This document shows positions 45,675 through 54,696 of a DNA stretch of 64,000 nucleotides, piece by piece. The notes under the pieces are model-generated. The model was not told the origin of the DNA, did not search any database, and saw only the letters and a program-made list of their open reading frames with translations. The stretch is from Microbulbifer flavimaris. GTDB taxonomy: Bacteria > Pseudomonadota > Gammaproteobacteria > Pseudomonadales > Cellvibrionaceae. The first letter of the stretch is position 1. Each line of letters starts with the position of its first letter. Made by a program: the position numbers and the translations under genes. The stretch is taken from contig NZ_LRFG02000002.1 of the NCBI RefSeq assembly GCF_001641755.2, positions 496,001 to 560,000 of the forward strand, read 5' to 3'.

Positions 45675-45970
45675 GGCAATACCTGTCACGGGCCCGCGGT
45701 CCGTCGGCAAGCGGCATCTGTCGGCTGGAAACGGTCATGGGCTTTTAGCTTTAAAGACTTGTTGTTGTCCGGTGCTCTGGGCAGTCCGGGCCGGTATTCA
45801 TTCTCGGTCAGCCCCCCTGCTGGCGGCATCACCCCCTCCCGGGGCGTAGCTGGGCGGAATCGAACAATAATTGATCAACCCGTAAAAAGCAAAATGCGCC
45901 TCGTCCGACCGGTCATAGTCTACGCGGTCCGGCAGGCCCAGGCCTGTTCCTGTGGGGCAGACCGTGCCGG
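45675..45970. promoter_or_regulatory. control region of the malK-malEF-malG unit
   Basis: GGGGGTGATG on the minus strand (45827-45836, 8/10 MalT-box match) faces GGGGCGTAGC on the plus strand (45841-45850). GAGAAT follows the minus-strand box by 21 bases as a possible -10. The rest up to the TPR gene stop contains an AT-rich patch near 45860-45895 but no gene. Confidence 0.55.
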
Positions 45971-46285
45971 TCAAGAGAGCTTCTTCAGAAATACGCCGAT
46001 CTCGCGCTCCACCTGAGCATCCCCCTTCTCCCGGGCGACTTGCAGCCCCCGCTCAAAAGCTTCCCGCGCCCTGGCTGTGTTACCGAGCGCCGCATGGCTG
46101 CGCCCCAGCAGTTTCCAGGCTGCCGAGTGATCCGGCATCTGTTCAACGCACACCGCCAGATGTTCAGCCGCCTCGCGGTATTCCCGCTCATTAAACAGCG
46201 CACTGCCCAGCCCGAACCGCAGCAGCGGCGCATCCTTACCCTCTGCCAGTTGTTTTCGCAGTCGCTCGATGATCGGATTGGTCAT
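45971..46285 (-). CDS. small TPR-repeat protein
   Basis: 104-residue soluble protein of about two and a half tetratricopeptide repeats: LLRFGLGSALFNEREYREAA, AVCVEQMPDHSAAWKLLGRS and ALGNTARAREAFERGLQVA. TPRs mediate protein contacts; no partner can be inferred. The ATG at 46285 is preceded by GAGG. The frame stays open far upstream, but that stretch is antisense to the amidohydrolase gene start and was left out. Divergent from the M20 gene, with their starts 61 bases apart. Confidence 0.75.
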   Translation of the reverse strand: MTNPIIERLRKQLAEGKDAPLLRFGLGSALFNEREYREAAEHLAVCVEQMPDHSAAWKLLGRSHAALGNTARAREAFERGLQVAREKGDAQVEREIGVFLKKLS

Positions 46286-46346
46286 GGGGCCTCGCTCTGG
46301 TTCCGCGCTAGAATTTGCCAAGAATAACGCACAACCGGGGATCTCC

Positions 46347-47645
46347 ATGAGAAGACTGTTTATGCCGCTGGCACTGGGGCTCGCCCTGAGCGGCACCGCT
46401 GCCGCACAGGAAAACACAAACCTGGAGCGCATGCTGGCGCAGACCGAAGACAAGGTCATCGAGTGGCGCCGCCATATCCACCAGAATCCGGAACTGGGCA
46501 ATCGCGAGTTTGAGACGGCCAAGTATGTGACCAGGCATCTGGAGTCGCTGGGCATGGAAGTGGAGACCGGCATCGCCCATACCGGTGTCGTCGGCCTGCT
46601 GAAAGGCGGCAAGCCCGGCCCCACCGTCGCCCTGCGTGCCGATATGGATGCACTGCCCGTGACCGAAGAGGTGGACGTGCCCTTCGCCTCCAAAGTGACC
46701 ACCGAATACAACGGTGAAGAAGTGGGCGTGATGCACGCCTGCGGTCACGACACCCATGTGGCGATGCTGATGGGTGCTGCGGAGATTCTCGCCGGCATGC
46801 GCGACGAGCTGCGCGGCAATGTGCTGTTCGTGTTCCAGCCCGCCGAAGAGGGTGCCCCCGAGGGCGAGGAAGGCGGTGCAGAGTTGATGCTGAAAGAGGG
46901 CCTGTTCAAAAAATACAAACCCGATGTGGCTTTCGGCCAGCACGTGACCTCCAGCCTGCCGGTCAACGTGATCGGTTACCGCTCCGGACCGCTGATGGCG
47001 AGTTCAGACAGATTCCGCATCATGGTTGAGGGCCGCCAGACCCACGGTTCCCGCCCCTGGGGCGGCGTCGACCCCATCACCACGGCAGCACAGATCGTGA
47101 TGGGCGTGCAGACGATTGTCAGCCGCCAGATCGATATCACCAAAGAGCCGGCGGTGGTGTCCTTTGGCAAGATCGACGGCGGCGTGCGCAACAACATTAT
47201 CCCGGACAATGTGGAACTGGTGGGCACCATCCGCAATTTCGACATGGATAACCGCCAGCAGATCTTCGAGCGCCTGAAGATCACTGCTGAAAACATCGCC
47301 CAGAGTGCCGGCGCCAAGGCCGATGTAACCATCTTCGAGGGCTATCCGGTAACAGTGAATGATCCGACTCTCACCGAGATGGCGGTGCCGGCGCTGCGTG
47401 AGGTGGCGGGGGAGCGGAGAGTGATGGAAATACCGAAGATCACCGGTGCGGAAGATTTCTCCTTCTTCGCCAACGAAGTCCCGGGTTTTTATTATTTCCT
47501 TGGCGTAACACCCAAGGGCACCGACCCTTCCAAGGCTGCCAGCAATCACTCACCGCGTTTTTATGTCGACGAAAAAGCGCTGAAAACCGGCACCGAGGCT
47601 CTGACCTTGCTGGCTCTGACTTACATGGCTAACAACAGCCAGTAA
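46347..47645 (+). CDS. exported M20-family amidohydrolase (aminoacylase/IAA-amide hydrolase type)
   Basis: 432-residue zinc or manganese hydrolase. Signal peptide 1-20 (GTAAAQE). The M20D pattern is present: RRHIHQNPELGNREFET, LRADMDALPV, MHACGHDTHVAML, VFQPAEEG and ITGAEDFSFF. The dimerisation domain is inserted around GRQTHGSRPWGGVDPI. These enzymes cleave N-acyl amino acids or peptide-like amides. A periplasmic location is inferred from the signal. A strong terminator follows. Confidence 0.9.
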   Translation: MRRLFMPLALGLALSGTAAAQENTNLERMLAQTEDKVIEWRRHIHQNPELGNREFETAKYVTRHLESLGMEVETGIAHTGVVGLLKGGKPGPTVALRADMDALPVTEEVDVPFASKVTTEYNGEEVGVMHACGHDTHVAMLMGAAEILAGMRDELRGNVLFVFQPAEEGAPEGEEGGAELMLKEGLFKKYKPDVAFGQHVTSSLPVNVIGYRSGPLMASSDRFRIMVEGRQTHGSRPWGGVDPITTAAQIVMGVQTIVSRQIDITKEPAVVSFGKIDGGVRNNIIPDNVELVGTIRNFDMDNRQQIFERLKITAENIAQSAGAKADVTIFEGYPVTVNDPTLTEMAVPALREVAGERRVMEIPKITGAEDFSFFANEVPGFYYFLGVTPKGTDPSKAASNHSPRFYVDEKALKTGTEALTLLALTYMANNSQ

Positions 47646-47676
47646 AGACTGGCCTCACTAACGAACCTCGAACAAA

Positions 47677-47714
47677 GAAAAAGCCACCGCAGTCCCCCGC
47701 GGTGGCTTTTTTAT
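47677..47714. terminator. bidirectional intrinsic terminator
   Basis: AAGCCACCGC pairs with GCGGTGGCTT, flanked by an A-run before and six T residues after. It stands between the convergent M20 and helicase genes and can end both transcripts. Confidence 0.88.
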
Positions 47715-47748
47715 TTCACGAGCCTGTCGCCCTGTCGATAATCAAACG

Positions 47749-49110
47749 TCAGGCCGTGCTCTTCTGCGACGGGCGCCGACGCCGGCGTCGCGGCGTATCC
47801 TGGCCACCGTTGCCTGAGTGGCCACCGCGATTCCTGTCACTGCGACTGCGGTCTGCGCGACTGCTGCCGTTACGAGACTGGTTGGAACTCTTGCCGGCTC
47901 CGTTTCCACCATTACCTCTCGCACCCCGCCCGGCCTGCCCACCACGGGAACCGACCTTGCCAGACTCAGGGACCACATGATCCGGCTCAAAGCCGTCGAT
48001 TTCCTCGCGGGCAATCGGCTTCTTGATCAGGCGTTCGATGTCGCGCAGTTGTTTGATCTCATCGGCACTCACCAGTGAGACCGCCTGCCCGCGGGCACCG
48101 GCGCGGCCGGTACGGCCGATACGGTGTACATAATCCTCCGGCACATTCGGCAGATCGAAATTCACCACCTGCGGCAACTGATCGATATCGATACCACGGG
48201 CAGCGATATCGGTTGCCACCAGAATCTGCACCTTGCCGCTCTTGAACTCTGCCAGTGCTTTGGTACGAGCATTCTGGCTCTTGTTGCCGTGAATGGCTGC
48301 GGCACGGATATTATCCGCTTCCAGCTGCTTCACCAGCCGGTTGGCGCCATGCTTGGTACGACTGAATACCAGCGCCTGATGCCAGTTATTTTCGCGGATC
48401 AGGTGGCTCAGCAATTTCTGCTTGCGGGCCTTGTCCACCGGATGCAGCTTCTGCCGCACAGATTCGGTAGTGCTGTTGCGGGGGCTCACATCGATTTCTA
48501 CCGGATCATTGACCAGCCCTTTGGCCAGCTGGCGGATCTCCGGAGAGAAAGTTGCAGAGAACAGCAGGTTCTGACGTCTGGCCGGCAACACCTTCAGGAT
48601 GCGCTTGATATCGTGGATAAAGCCCATGTCCAGCATGCGGTCGGCTTCATCGAGGACCAGCGCTTCCAGTTTGTCGAACCGAATCGCACGCTGGTTGTAC
48701 AGGTCCAGCAGGCGACCTGGAGTGGCGACCAGGATATCGGCACCGCCGCGGAGGCGCTGCATCTGCGGATTGATCTTTACTCCCCCAAACACCACCGAGT
48801 GGCGCAGCGGCAGGTACTTGCTATAAAGCTGCACATTGTCAAAGACCTGTGCCGCCAGCTCACGAGTCGGCGTCAGCACCAGCGCGCGCACCTGGTTATT
48901 GCGCGCCGCGGTGCCCTGGGATAGCCGGTGCAGCAGCGGCAGGGTAAAACCGGCGGTCTTGCCTGTGCCGGTCTGGGCGGCGGCCATAATGTCGCCTCCG
49001 CGCATCACTGCCGGGATAGCCTGACCCTGAATGGGTGTGGGTTTCTCGTAGCCCTGCTCGGCCACCGCACGGGACAGCTCCGGAGCCAGTCCCAAATCTT
49101 CAAACAACAT
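47749..49110 (-). CDS. DEAD-box RNA helicase (RhlE-like)
   Basis: 453-residue ATP-dependent RNA helicase. Q-motif [11 protein letters not shown], motif [18 protein letters not shown], motif II VLDEAD, motif III SATF, and in the second domain [11 protein letters not shown] and [10 protein letters not shown]. The C-terminal ~85 residues form a Gly/Arg/Ser/Asn-rich basic tail ([16 protein letters not shown]) ending [11 protein letters not shown], a nonspecific RNA-binding extension typical of RhlE. Such helicases assist ribosome assembly or RNA decay, often under cold. The ATG at 49110 follows AGGA; eleven further upstream residues are not needed. Confidence 0.9.
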   Translation of the reverse strand: MLFEDLGLAPELSRAVAEQGYEKPTPIQGQAIPAVMRGGDIMAAAQTGTGKTAGFTLPLLHRLSQGTAARNNQVRALVLTPTRELAAQVFDNVQLYSKYLPLRHSVVFGGVKINPQMQRLRGGADILVATPGRLLDLYNQRAIRFDKLEALVLDEADRMLDMGFIHDIKRILKVLPARRQNLLFSATFSPEIRQLAKGLVNDPVEIDVSPRNSTTESVRQKLHPVDKARKQKLLSHLIRENNWHQALVFSRTKHGANRLVKQLEADNIRAAAIHGNKSQNARTKALAEFKSGKVQILVATDIAARGIDIDQLPQVVNFDLPNVPEDYVHRIGRTGRAGARGQAVSLVSADEIKQLRDIERLIKKPIAREEIDGFEPDHVVPESGKVGSRGGQAGRGARGNGGNGAGKSSNQSRNGSSRADRSRSDRNRGGHSGNGGQDTPRRRRRRPSQKSTA

Positions 49111-49578
49111 AAATTTCCTCAGGCCACATTTGCTCGCAGCCAAAGTGCCCCGCCAAGCAGCGGAGAAAGAATGAATCAGAGAAGCCGGGCGCTCTTGCCC
49201 GCTCTGCCGTCAAATAGCGGCCATACCGAGACCGAATCGGTGCGGCATTCAGTAGGGGTCCGGGGAGACTTCGTGGAGTGTTCCAGGGAGGGTACCGCCG
49301 GGTCACGGCGGTCTACAGATGACGCAGCTGACCTGTGGTCAGCGCGGGCACTATAGCACAGCCGCCCCGACTGCAAAGTTTTATTTTTTCTTTGACGGTC
49401 ACCGCTTAGAAGCGGGACCACATAGCGAGGGACTGGTTAGTACCTAACGGCCTTGGCAGTGCAGCCTCAGCAGCTTAGTTTTCAGTCGAGACCGCAAAGC
49501 GGTCGGGACAGTAAGAAAGTTGATTTTTAACAACTGAACCAAGAAAAATTGCCAAGAATTGGCAGGGAGGTAGATATT
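49111..49578. other. 468-bp divergent region with a structured leader
   Basis: No gene is apparent between the helicase (leftward) and the acetyltransferase (rightward). The part near the acetyltransferase holds three successive small hairpins, described separately. The part next to the helicase could be its 5' untranslated region, which is often long in cold-regulated helicases. Confidence 0.4.
49490..49571 (+). promoter_or_regulatory. three-hairpin leader ending at the ribosome site
   Basis: GACCGC-aaa-GCGGTC (49490-49504), AGTTG ... CAACT (49518-49535) and TGCCAA-gaa-TTGGCA (49550-49564). The last hairpin directly abuts the ribosome site GGGAGGT (49565-49571), eight bases before the ATG at 49579. 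The layout would suit translational or temperature control. Confidence 0.45.
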
Positions 49579-50169
49579 ATGTCTACCCATTATTATTGCG
49601 AAAACTATGAGCCGGAGACGGTCACTTTAGATGACGGCCGCAGCGTACAGATTCGTGCGGTTTGCCAGACCGACGGCCAGCTGGAAAAACAGTTGTTCGA
49701 AAGTCTTTCGCCCGAATCCCGCCGCGATCGCTTTATCGGTGGCAGCCACAAGGTCAGCAAACAGCTGTTATCGCTACTGACCGAAAATGATCACGATACG
49801 CATGAGGCCCTGATCGCCGTCACCGATGTCGATTCCAATCCCAAGGCGGTGGGGGTAGCCCACTACGCCTGTGACCCCGGCGGGCACTCCTGCGAGTGTG
49901 CTGTCGTGGTAGCAGACGACTGGCAACATCACGGGCTCGGCTCAATCCTGATGCAGCGCCTGACAGATATCGCCAAGCATCATGGTCTCGACCAGATCTA
50001 TTCCATCGACTCGGCAGAGAACCATGCAGTAGAGCACTTGGCGAAGTCCCTCGGATTTCAATGTAAAGCTGATCCCAGGGATTACACGCTGCTGACTTAC
50101 AGTAAGTATCTGCACCCGGATTACCTGGTAACTCGCCAGGCGGCATCCAGTGCGGCTTATCAGCGCTAA
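49579..50169 (+). CDS. GNAT-family N-acetyltransferase
   Basis: 196-residue acetyltransferase. The GNAT core is in the second half: CECAVVVADDWQHHGLGSIL carries the acetyl-CoA pyrophosphate motif (Q-x-x-G-x-G/A variant HHGLGS), followed by LMQRLTDIAKHHGLDQIYSI and ENHAVEHLAKSLGFQ. The N-terminal part has SPESRRDRFIGG, seen in acetyltransferases fused to acyl-CoA synthetases (PatZ/Pka C-terminal domain), so protein lysine acetylation is possible but unproven. The ATG at 49579 follows GGGAGGT. Interesting if so, since a deacylase (cobB) is also in the window. Confidence 0.8.
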   Translation: MSTHYYCENYEPETVTLDDGRSVQIRAVCQTDGQLEKQLFESLSPESRRDRFIGGSHKVSKQLLSLLTENDHDTHEALIAVTDVDSNPKAVGVAHYACDPGGHSCECAVVVADDWQHHGLGSILMQRLTDIAKHHGLDQIYSIDSAENHAVEHLAKSLGFQCKADPRDYTLLTYSKYLHPDYLVTRQAASSAAYQR

Positions 50170-50277
50170 GGCAAGTATGTAAATGAAGACAACAGCCAGC
50201 GCCCATCCACGTCGCGGTGACGCGCTGGTAAACCCAGGTGAGGAAGATACAGACCGCAGTGAAAGAAAGGAGTTAAT

Positions 50278-50303
50278 AAGGGCCCCAATTCCGGGGCCTT
50301 TCT
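50278..50303. terminator. intrinsic terminator between GNAT and parE genes
   Basis: GGCCCC-aattcc-GGGGCC followed by TTTCT on the plus strand, and by CTTATT on the minus strand. It lies between two convergent genes. Confidence 0.6.
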
Positions 50304-50323
50304 ATAAGCGAAAGACTGCGGCT

Positions 50324-52210
50324 CTAGCCAACCTCAGCGAGATTGCCCTTGCTCTCCAGCCACTGCTTGCGGTCCCCCGCGCGCTTTTTCGCCAGCAGCA
50401 TATCCATGATCTGGTTACTGTCATCGCCGGCATCCACATACAGCTGCACCAGGCGACGGGTGTCCGGATCCATGGTGGTTTCCCGCAGCTGCAGCGGGTT
50501 CATTTCACCGAGGCCCTTGAAGCGGGTGACCTGCACTTTGCCCTTTTTCTTTTCCGCGCTGATGCGGTCGAGGATGCCCTGCTTTTCCGCTTCATCGAGC
50601 GCGTAGTAAACATCCTTGCCAATATCGATACGGAACAGCGGCGGCATGGCCACATACACATGGCCATTGGTGACCAGGGCACGGAAATGGCGCAGGAACA
50701 GCGCGCACAGCAGCGTGGCGATATGCAGGCCGTCGGAGTCGGCATCGGCGAGGATGCAGATCTTGTTGTAGCGCAAGCCCTCGAGATCATCGCTGCCCGG
50801 GTCGACCCCCAGAGCAACGGCGATATCGTGCACCTCCTGGTTGGAAAAGATCTCACCGGAGTCCACCTCCCAGGTATTCAGGATCTTGCCCCGCAGGGGC
50901 ATGATGGCCTGGAAGTCGCGGTCACGGGCCTGCTTGGCGGAACCGCCGGCGGAATCACCCTCCACCAGGAACAGCTCCGAGCGGCTGGCGTCGCCGCTGG
51001 CACAGTCAGCCAGCTTGCCCGGCAGCGCAGGTCCCTGCGTGACCTTTTTCCGCGCGACTTTCTTGGCGGAGCGCAGGCGCTTCTGGGCGTTACTGATGCA
51101 GAGCTCGGCGAGCCGGTCGCCCTCTTCCGTGTGCTGGTTGAGCCACAGGCTGAAAGCGTCCTTGGCCACACCGGAAACGAATGCCGTCGCCTCGCGGGAG
51201 GAAAGTCGCTCTTTGGTCTGGCCTGAAAACTGCGGATCTGCAAGCTTGGCGGAGAGCACATAGGAGCACTGCGCCCAGATGTCCTCGGGGCCCAGCTTGA
51301 CGCCGCGGGGCATCAGGTTTCGGATTTCACAGTACTCGCGCATGGCCTCCAGCAGGCCGGTGCGCAGACCGTTCACGTGTGTGCCGCCCTGGGCGGTGGG
51401 GATCAGGTTGACGTACGACTCCGCCGTGACCTCGCCGCCCTCGGACAGCCACTGTACCGCCCAGTCGGCGGCCTCGGTGGAGGCAGAGAAACTGCCCACA
51501 AAGGGTTCGCCTGGCAGGACTTCCCAGCCCTGGTTGGCAGCGGCAAGATAATCTTTCAGGCCGTCTTCGTAGTACCACTCGTCGGACTCGCCGTCCTGCT
51601 CGTTGATGAAAACAACCGTCAGGCCCGGGCAGAGGACCGCCTTGGCGCGCAGCAGGTGGCGCAGGTGGCGCACGGAGAACTTGGGCGAGTCAAAATATTG
51701 CGGATCGGGCATAAAACGCAGGCTGGTGCCGGTGGTGCGCTTGCCGCAGGTGCCGATCACTTCCAGATCCGAGGCCTTGTTGCCGTTCTGGAATCCCATG
51801 CGATAGACCTGGCCATCCCGCTGGATGGTGATTTCCAGCATCCTGGACAGGGCGTTCACAACAGAAACCCCAACGCCGTGCAAACCGCCGGAGAACTGGT
51901 AGTTCTTGTTGGAGAACTTGCCGCCGGCATGCAGCGTGGAGAGGATTACCTCCACCCCCGGGCGCCCCTGTTCGGGATGGATATCCACCGGCATACCGCG
52001 ACCGTCGTCACTGACCGAGAGGGAGTGGTCCTTGTGCAGCACCACCTCCACCTTCTTCGCATGACCGGCGAGCGCCTCATCCACACTGTTATCGATGACC
52101 TCCTGGGCCAGGTGGTTGGGGCGGGTGGTATCGGTATACATGCCCGGGCGCTTGCGTACCGGGTCCAGTCCCGTGAGGACTTCAATATCTTCGGCAGAGT
52201 AATTGGCCAT
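50324..52210 (-). CDS. parE: DNA topoisomerase IV subunit B
   Basis: 628 residues, close to the 630 of E. coli ParE. GHKL ATPase motifs: EVIDNSVDEALAGHA, VSDDGRGMPVDIH and GGLHGVGVSVVNALS. The TOPRIM region has LFLVEGDSAGGSAKQARDR, MPLRGKILN, and the acidic ADADSDGLH in place of DxDxD. With ParC it decatenates sister chromosomes; it is the target of aminocoumarins and, with ParC, of quinolones. It is the last gene of the nudF-to-parE run, 12 bases after yqiA. Confidence 0.96.
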   Translation of the reverse strand: MANYSAEDIEVLTGLDPVRKRPGMYTDTTRPNHLAQEVIDNSVDEALAGHAKKVEVVLHKDHSLSVSDDGRGMPVDIHPEQGRPGVEVILSTLHAGGKFSNKNYQFSGGLHGVGVSVVNALSRMLEITIQRDGQVYRMGFQNGNKASDLEVIGTCGKRTTGTSLRFMPDPQYFDSPKFSVRHLRHLLRAKAVLCPGLTVVFINEQDGESDEWYYEDGLKDYLAAANQGWEVLPGEPFVGSFSASTEAADWAVQWLSEGGEVTAESYVNLIPTAQGGTHVNGLRTGLLEAMREYCEIRNLMPRGVKLGPEDIWAQCSYVLSAKLADPQFSGQTKERLSSREATAFVSGVAKDAFSLWLNQHTEEGDRLAELCISNAQKRLRSAKKVARKKVTQGPALPGKLADCASGDASRSELFLVEGDSAGGSAKQARDRDFQAIMPLRGKILNTWEVDSGEIFSNQEVHDIAVALGVDPGSDDLEGLRYNKICILADADSDGLHIATLLCALFLRHFRALVTNGHVYVAMPPLFRIDIGKDVYYALDEAEKQGILDRISAEKKKGKVQVTRFKGLGEMNPLQLRETTMDPDTRRLVQLYVDAGDDSNQIMDMLLAKKRAGDRKQWLESKGNLAEVG

Positions 52211-52222
52211 ATTGTTATTTGT

Positions 52223-52846
52223 TTACTGCTGGTTGAATAAAAAATCGATGATGGCTTGGTGGTAGCGCTCAAAGCCCTGGAAGCTGTGATCGCCCCCCTC
52301 TTCGATGGTCTGGTGCTGATCCCGGTAAAAGGCTTCAGCCTCGCGACTGTCCAGGGTCTCGTCACCGCGCTGGGCGAGCAGCCAGTAGCGCCCCTTCAGC
52401 GGCCCGGAAATCTGCTGCTCCAATTGGCGCATGGTATCAACGTCCGCCCGGGTAAGGCGATACTCTCGATCCTCACCGCTGTATGGATGCAGTGTCTGTC
52501 CGAGATAGGCGGGCATAAAGCGCGCCGGATGCACCGCCGGGTTCACGATCACTGCCGGCAGACGATAGCGCTCACCGAGCACCGTGGCCAAAAAGCCCCC
52601 CATGGAGCTACCCACCAGCCCAATGGGTAGTCCCGCTTGCTGCTGGCGAAACCGTTCCAGCAATGTCGTCAGCGCTTCCATGGCAATGCCCGGGTGCGGT
52701 GACAGGTGTGGGGCGCAGAAGGTGACCTGTGGCTGGGCATCCGCCAGCCAGGCGCGCATCTGCTGGCACTTGAAAGACTGGGGAGAGGAAAGAAAGCCGT
52801 GCAGGTAGACCAGTAGCGGCCGCTGCTTGAGTTGTGATTCTGACAT
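52223..52846 (-). CDS. yqiA: YqiA-type esterase (UPF0227)
   Basis: 207-residue alpha/beta hydrolase: LLVYLHGFLSSPQSFKCQQM at the start, nucleophile Ser in GLVGSSMGGFLATVLG, and the final His in EGGDHSFQGFERY. E. coli YqiA has the same neighbours (cpdA and parE) and hydrolyses short acyl-CoA and p-nitrophenyl esters in vitro. Its cellular role is not settled. Separated from cpdA here by an extra lipoprotein gene. Confidence 0.9.
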   Translation of the reverse strand: MSESQLKQRPLLVYLHGFLSSPQSFKCQQMRAWLADAQPQVTFCAPHLSPHPGIAMEALTTLLERFRQQQAGLPIGLVGSSMGGFLATVLGERYRLPAVIVNPAVHPARFMPAYLGQTLHPYSGEDREYRLTRADVDTMRQLEQQISGPLKGRYWLLAQRGDETLDSREAEAFYRDQHQTIEEGGDHSFQGFERYHQAIIDFLFNQQ

Positions 52847-52913
52847 GGCCGGGGATTATATCCCGCCCACAGGGATAACAAAGCCCGGGGCTCAGATCCC
52901 CTTTGCTCCGGCG

Positions 52914-53630
52914 TCAGCGCAGGCTTTGATCGAGGCTGTCAAAAATGCGCCGGATATCCATGCGCATATCGGCCCAGAAGGCCGGCGGACTGAAGCGCTG
53001 CAGGCGTTCGCCGCCGGCACCGGCCAGGGTGCCACCGAACTCCCGGCGGTCGCGGAATTGCAGCACCGCATTGCCCTGACGATCGTAAAGCGTCCCTGCC
53101 AGAGTGCCGTAGGCGACGCTCTCGCTGAATACCTGTCGCAGACGGGTGGTCTGCTCCAGGGGCGCGGGCAGATAGAAGTTGTCCAAACGCAAGCGCAGCG
53201 TGTAGTCCGCCGTGCGGCTGTCGGGGGTCAACCGTCCGCCACGGCGGCCCAGAAACCGTTCGGCAAAGGCCTGCTCCATCACCTCCTGCAGTCGCGCGCG
53301 ATCGCCGCTGCTCAGCTCGCGGTTGCGCAGTCCCAGAGGCTGCATCGACGAGGGTCTCTGCCGGCGATAGTCGATCTCCAGGGGGGCCACATAGACCCTG
53401 GCTCCACTCAAATCGAGGGCGAACACCGCGCTCACCTGATCCAGGCTGCTCGAGCGAGGCTGGAGCCCGTCAGAGCGCCCGCGGGGACCGGCATCCCCGA
53501 TCATGGTGAGATGGGCAGAGGGGGCGGAGGCAGTCGCCGATCGCGACGTGGGTTCGGTGGCACAACCCGATAGCAGCGCCACTGTCGCCGCAGCGAGGAT
53601 TCCGGAACCCACCCTGATCTTATCCAGCAC
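52914..53630 (-). CDS. lipoprotein of uncertain family (DUF3313-like)
   Basis: 238-residue lipoprotein: signal with lipobox ALLSGC (Cys23), then a Ser/Thr/Ala-rich spacer and a globular part with GARVYVAPLEIDYRRQ, LQEVMEQAFAERFLGR, YTLRLRLDNFYLPAP and a C-terminal WADMRMDIRRIFDSLDQ. The pattern, a conserved positive strand then an amphipathic helix and a bilobed repeat, recalls DUF3313 outer-membrane lipoproteins, but I am not sure. It interrupts the usual cpdA-yqiA adjacency of enterobacteria. Confidence 0.65.
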   Translation of the reverse strand: MLDKIRVGSGILAAATVALLSGCATEPTSRSATASAPSAHLTMIGDAGPRGRSDGLQPRSSSLDQVSAVFALDLSGARVYVAPLEIDYRRQRPSSMQPLGLRNRELSSGDRARLQEVMEQAFAERFLGRRGGRLTPDSRTADYTLRLRLDNFYLPAPLEQTTRLRQVFSESVAYGTLAGTLYDRQGNAVLQFRDRREFGGTLAGAGGERLQRFSPPAFWADMRMDIRRIFDSLDQSLR

Positions 53631-53796
53631 GGTATCAGCGCTCCCATCAAAACGGCATTTAAATCATTGTAGGGCTTAATGCGCCAATCCACAGGCGAGG
53701 GAGGTTCGACGCGCGCGTCCAGGGGCCGTCGCCACTGTATCGGGGGGATCACAAAAAGGGGGAAACCGGGGGGCTCCGGCGCTTGACCGAAGGGTA

Positions 53797-54600
53797 TCAA
53801 TAACCGCCAGAAGTCAGGTCCACGCTGTACTCGGACACAACGACTCGCTCGACCCCGGTTTCATAGGAGCCATCATCGAATAGATCCAGCCAGCGATAAC
53901 CGGGCATCTCTTCATCAACGGCGAAAGGACCACTGCCGGGGGTGAACTGTACTGACGTGGAGGGGGTGGCATGGAGACCGATGTGGCCGATGTGGCTGTC
54001 GAACTGCTGGTGCACATGGCCCCACACGATAGCGCGGACCTGGGGCGCTGCACTGACCACTTGCAGGAAGCGCTCGTGGCCCTGGCGCAGCATGTGGCCG
54101 TCGATCCAGTCGCTACCCACTGGTACCGGCTGGTGGTGCATCAAAATCAGCACCGGCCGCTCCGGTTCGCGCTGCAACAATGTCGCCAGCCGATCCAGCT
54201 GGCTCTGCGCAAGGCCGCCGCAAATCTGGTTCTCGACGCTGGTATCGAGCAGCAACAAGCGCCAGCGCCCCAGGGCAAGCTCCTCGGCGAAGCGCCCCGG
54301 TGCCAGCTGTTCCATGCGCCTGACCGCGTCATGATTGCCCGGCAACCAGTGCCAGGGCTTTTTCACCGATTCCATTCTCCTGAGGAAGCGGCGGTAGGCG
54401 GCCTCGGAGCCGTTGGCGGTGATATCGCCGGTGGCCACCAGCAGCTCTGCCTGCACCTGATCCCGCTCTATGCGACGCAGGACCTCATCCAGGGTGCGCC
54501 CGGTATCCAGCCCCAACAACTGGTAATCCGGCCGACCGCCGATATGGGGGTCAGTAAATTGGACCAGTCGATGTACGCGCCCTTTAGACTCTTCACTCAC
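53797..54600 (-). CDS. cpdA: 3',5'-cyclic-AMP phosphodiesterase
   Basis: 267-residue calcineurin-like phosphoesterase. Metal motifs in order: FTDPHIGG (DxH), VATGDITANGS (GD), WLPGNHDAVRRM (GNHD), LMHHQPVPVGSDWID, and WGHVHQQFD (GHxH). The spacing and the LPVGSxWID-type segment match CpdA, which lowers cellular cAMP. Position between the yqiB and yqiA homologues supports the assignment. It implies cAMP signalling in this organism and hence possible CRP control of the sugar island. Confidence 0.92.
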   Translation of the reverse strand: MSEESKGRVHRLVQFTDPHIGGRPDYQLLGLDTGRTLDEVLRRIERDQVQAELLVATGDITANGSEAAYRRFLRRMESVKKPWHWLPGNHDAVRRMEQLAPGRFAEELALGRWRLLLLDTSVENQICGGLAQSQLDRLATLLQREPERPVLILMHHQPVPVGSDWIDGHMLRQGHERFLQVVSAAPQVRAIVWGHVHQQFDSHIGHIGLHATPSTSVQFTPGSGPFAVDEEMPGYRWLDLFDDGSYETGVERVVVSEYSVDLTSGGY

Positions 54601-54696
54601 TTGTTTTACTCGCTTTTCAGTTCCCTCTGAGTGCCGCCCGGGGCGGCAGGAGGGAAAAGCGCAACTGGCTCCGCCCTCCGCACCGACAGCAGTCCC

